A stretch of DNA of 64,000 nucleotides, from NCBI RefSeq assembly GCF_014534655.1, contig NZ_JACVVD010000003.1, positions 682,001-746,000 of the forward strand, read 5' to 3'. The notes below the pieces were generated by a model. It was not told where the DNA came from and did no database searches. It saw only the letters and a list, made by a program, of their open reading frames with translations. Both the position numbers and the translations under genes were made by a program. This DNA comes from Paenibacillus sedimenti. Its GTDB lineage: Bacteria > Bacillota > Bacilli > Paenibacillales > NBRC-103111. This document shows, piece after piece, positions 63,631-64,000 of this stretch. The first letter of the stretch is position 1. The number at the start of each line of letters is the position of its first letter.

Positions 63631-64000
63631 TTAGAAAATGCGGTGTTTCCAGCCATTCAACTTGGACACGGCTTCAACATAATAATAGTCGCCGAAAATA
63701 AGCGATACATCAATGAACGAGGTCCCGCTGCCGGTACCATGGAGCAGAATCGCTTCATGCTCCGGTTGATCCCAGGTAGCATAGTTTTCAGTGAGCGAGC
63801 GCAAAATTTTCTCCGCTGCTCCGCCGTACAGCCCTTTCTCTCCTGCCGGTACCAATCCTGCAAGCTCCAGCAGAGCGGAAGCGGCGATGGATGCAGCCGA
63901 GCTGTCACGGGACATTCCTTCCAGCGATTCCAGGCGGAAATCCCAGTAAGGCACATGATCCTCCGGCAGAGCCGCGATGAAGTAATGCGCGATCCGTTTC
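63631..64000 (-). CDS. GH88 family unsaturated uronyl hydrolase, C-terminal part (gene runs off the window)
   Basis: The reading frame is open to the window edge and ends at 63631. The visible about 122 residues (KRIAHYFIAALPEDHVPYWD, DSSAASIAASALLEL, IFGDYYYVEAV) align with the C-terminal third of the GH88 protein at 2576-3697, with the shared YWDF and RDSSA motifs. The catalytic Asp residues lie outside the window. A second uronyl hydrolase suggests a second uronic-acid polymer locus starts here. Confidence 0.85.
   Translation of the reverse strand, partial: KRIAHYFIAALPEDHVPYWDFRLESLEGMSRDSSAASIAASALLELAGLVPAGEKGLYGGAAEKILRSLTENYATWDQPEHEAILLHGTGSGTSFIDVSLIFGDYYYVEAVSKLNGWKHRIF

Overview
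The window looks like chromosome of a Paenibacillus-type soil Bacillota (Firmicute). Supporting signs are strong GGAGG-type ribosome binding sites, several TTG/GTG starts, sigma-A promoters, T-box leaders on thrS, S-layer homology (SLH) proteins, YesM/YesN two-component pairs beside Lpl-type sugar importers, CcpN, IDEAL-domain and KinB-like proteins, and many secreted glycosidases. No rRNA, tRNA, CRISPR array, insertion sequence or prophage is visible.

Left part (0.6-23 kb) is a carbohydrate-use region, almost all on the minus strand. A LacI-controlled operon (lacI, GH88 unsaturated glucuronyl hydrolase, DUF2264 protein, polysaccharide deacetylase) is followed by a lone solute-binding lipoprotein, a PL9-PL1 pectate lyase pair that share an N-terminal domain, an importer (binding protein plus two permeases) with its YesM/YesN sensor and regulator, an intracellular GH10 xylanase, and a secreted GH26-like protein. 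A PQQ-type sugar dehydrogenase lipoprotein lies on the plus strand. No importer ATPase is present, so the importers probably borrow a shared MsmX-like ATPase encoded elsewhere.

The centre (23-41 kb) begins with an SDR and a gluconeogenesis block (glpX, PPDK/PEPS regulatory protein, ccpN), in which ccpN has no canonical start codon. Two half-size chromate transporters follow. The stretch from 28 to 34 kb is unusual: a frameshifted small wHTH gene, a palindromic dispersed repeat, an 11-G tract, an intact 537-aa MerR-like protein with 44-residue coiled-coil repeats, a CHASE4-HAMP-GGDEF-EAL gene broken by a stop and a frameshift, and a frameshifted pentapeptide-repeat gene. After these come an intact DHA2 drug exporter, a serine hydrolase, an EamA exporter, a small membrane protein, a three-SLH protein with five 73-aa repeats, an IDEAL protein and a 3'-truncated permease gene.

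The right part (41-64 kb) holds a hydroxyacid dehydrogenase, a GH42-GH30 pair divergent from an AraC regulator, a second YesM/YesN pair divergent from a second importer, an Oxygenase-NA type dioxygenase close to an ATP-dependent DNA ligase, thrS with two tandem T-boxes and a clear sigma-A promoter, an SLH/PrcB-like protein, a sporulation-type histidine kinase, a MarR regulator, a membrane protein of unknown role, and at the edge an alpha/beta hydrolase with a partial second GH88 gene. The signals most worth a second look are the 44-aa-repeat protein, the family of three ~195-bp imperfect palindromes built on 51-bp steps, the non-AUG ccpN start, and the five-repeat SLH protein.
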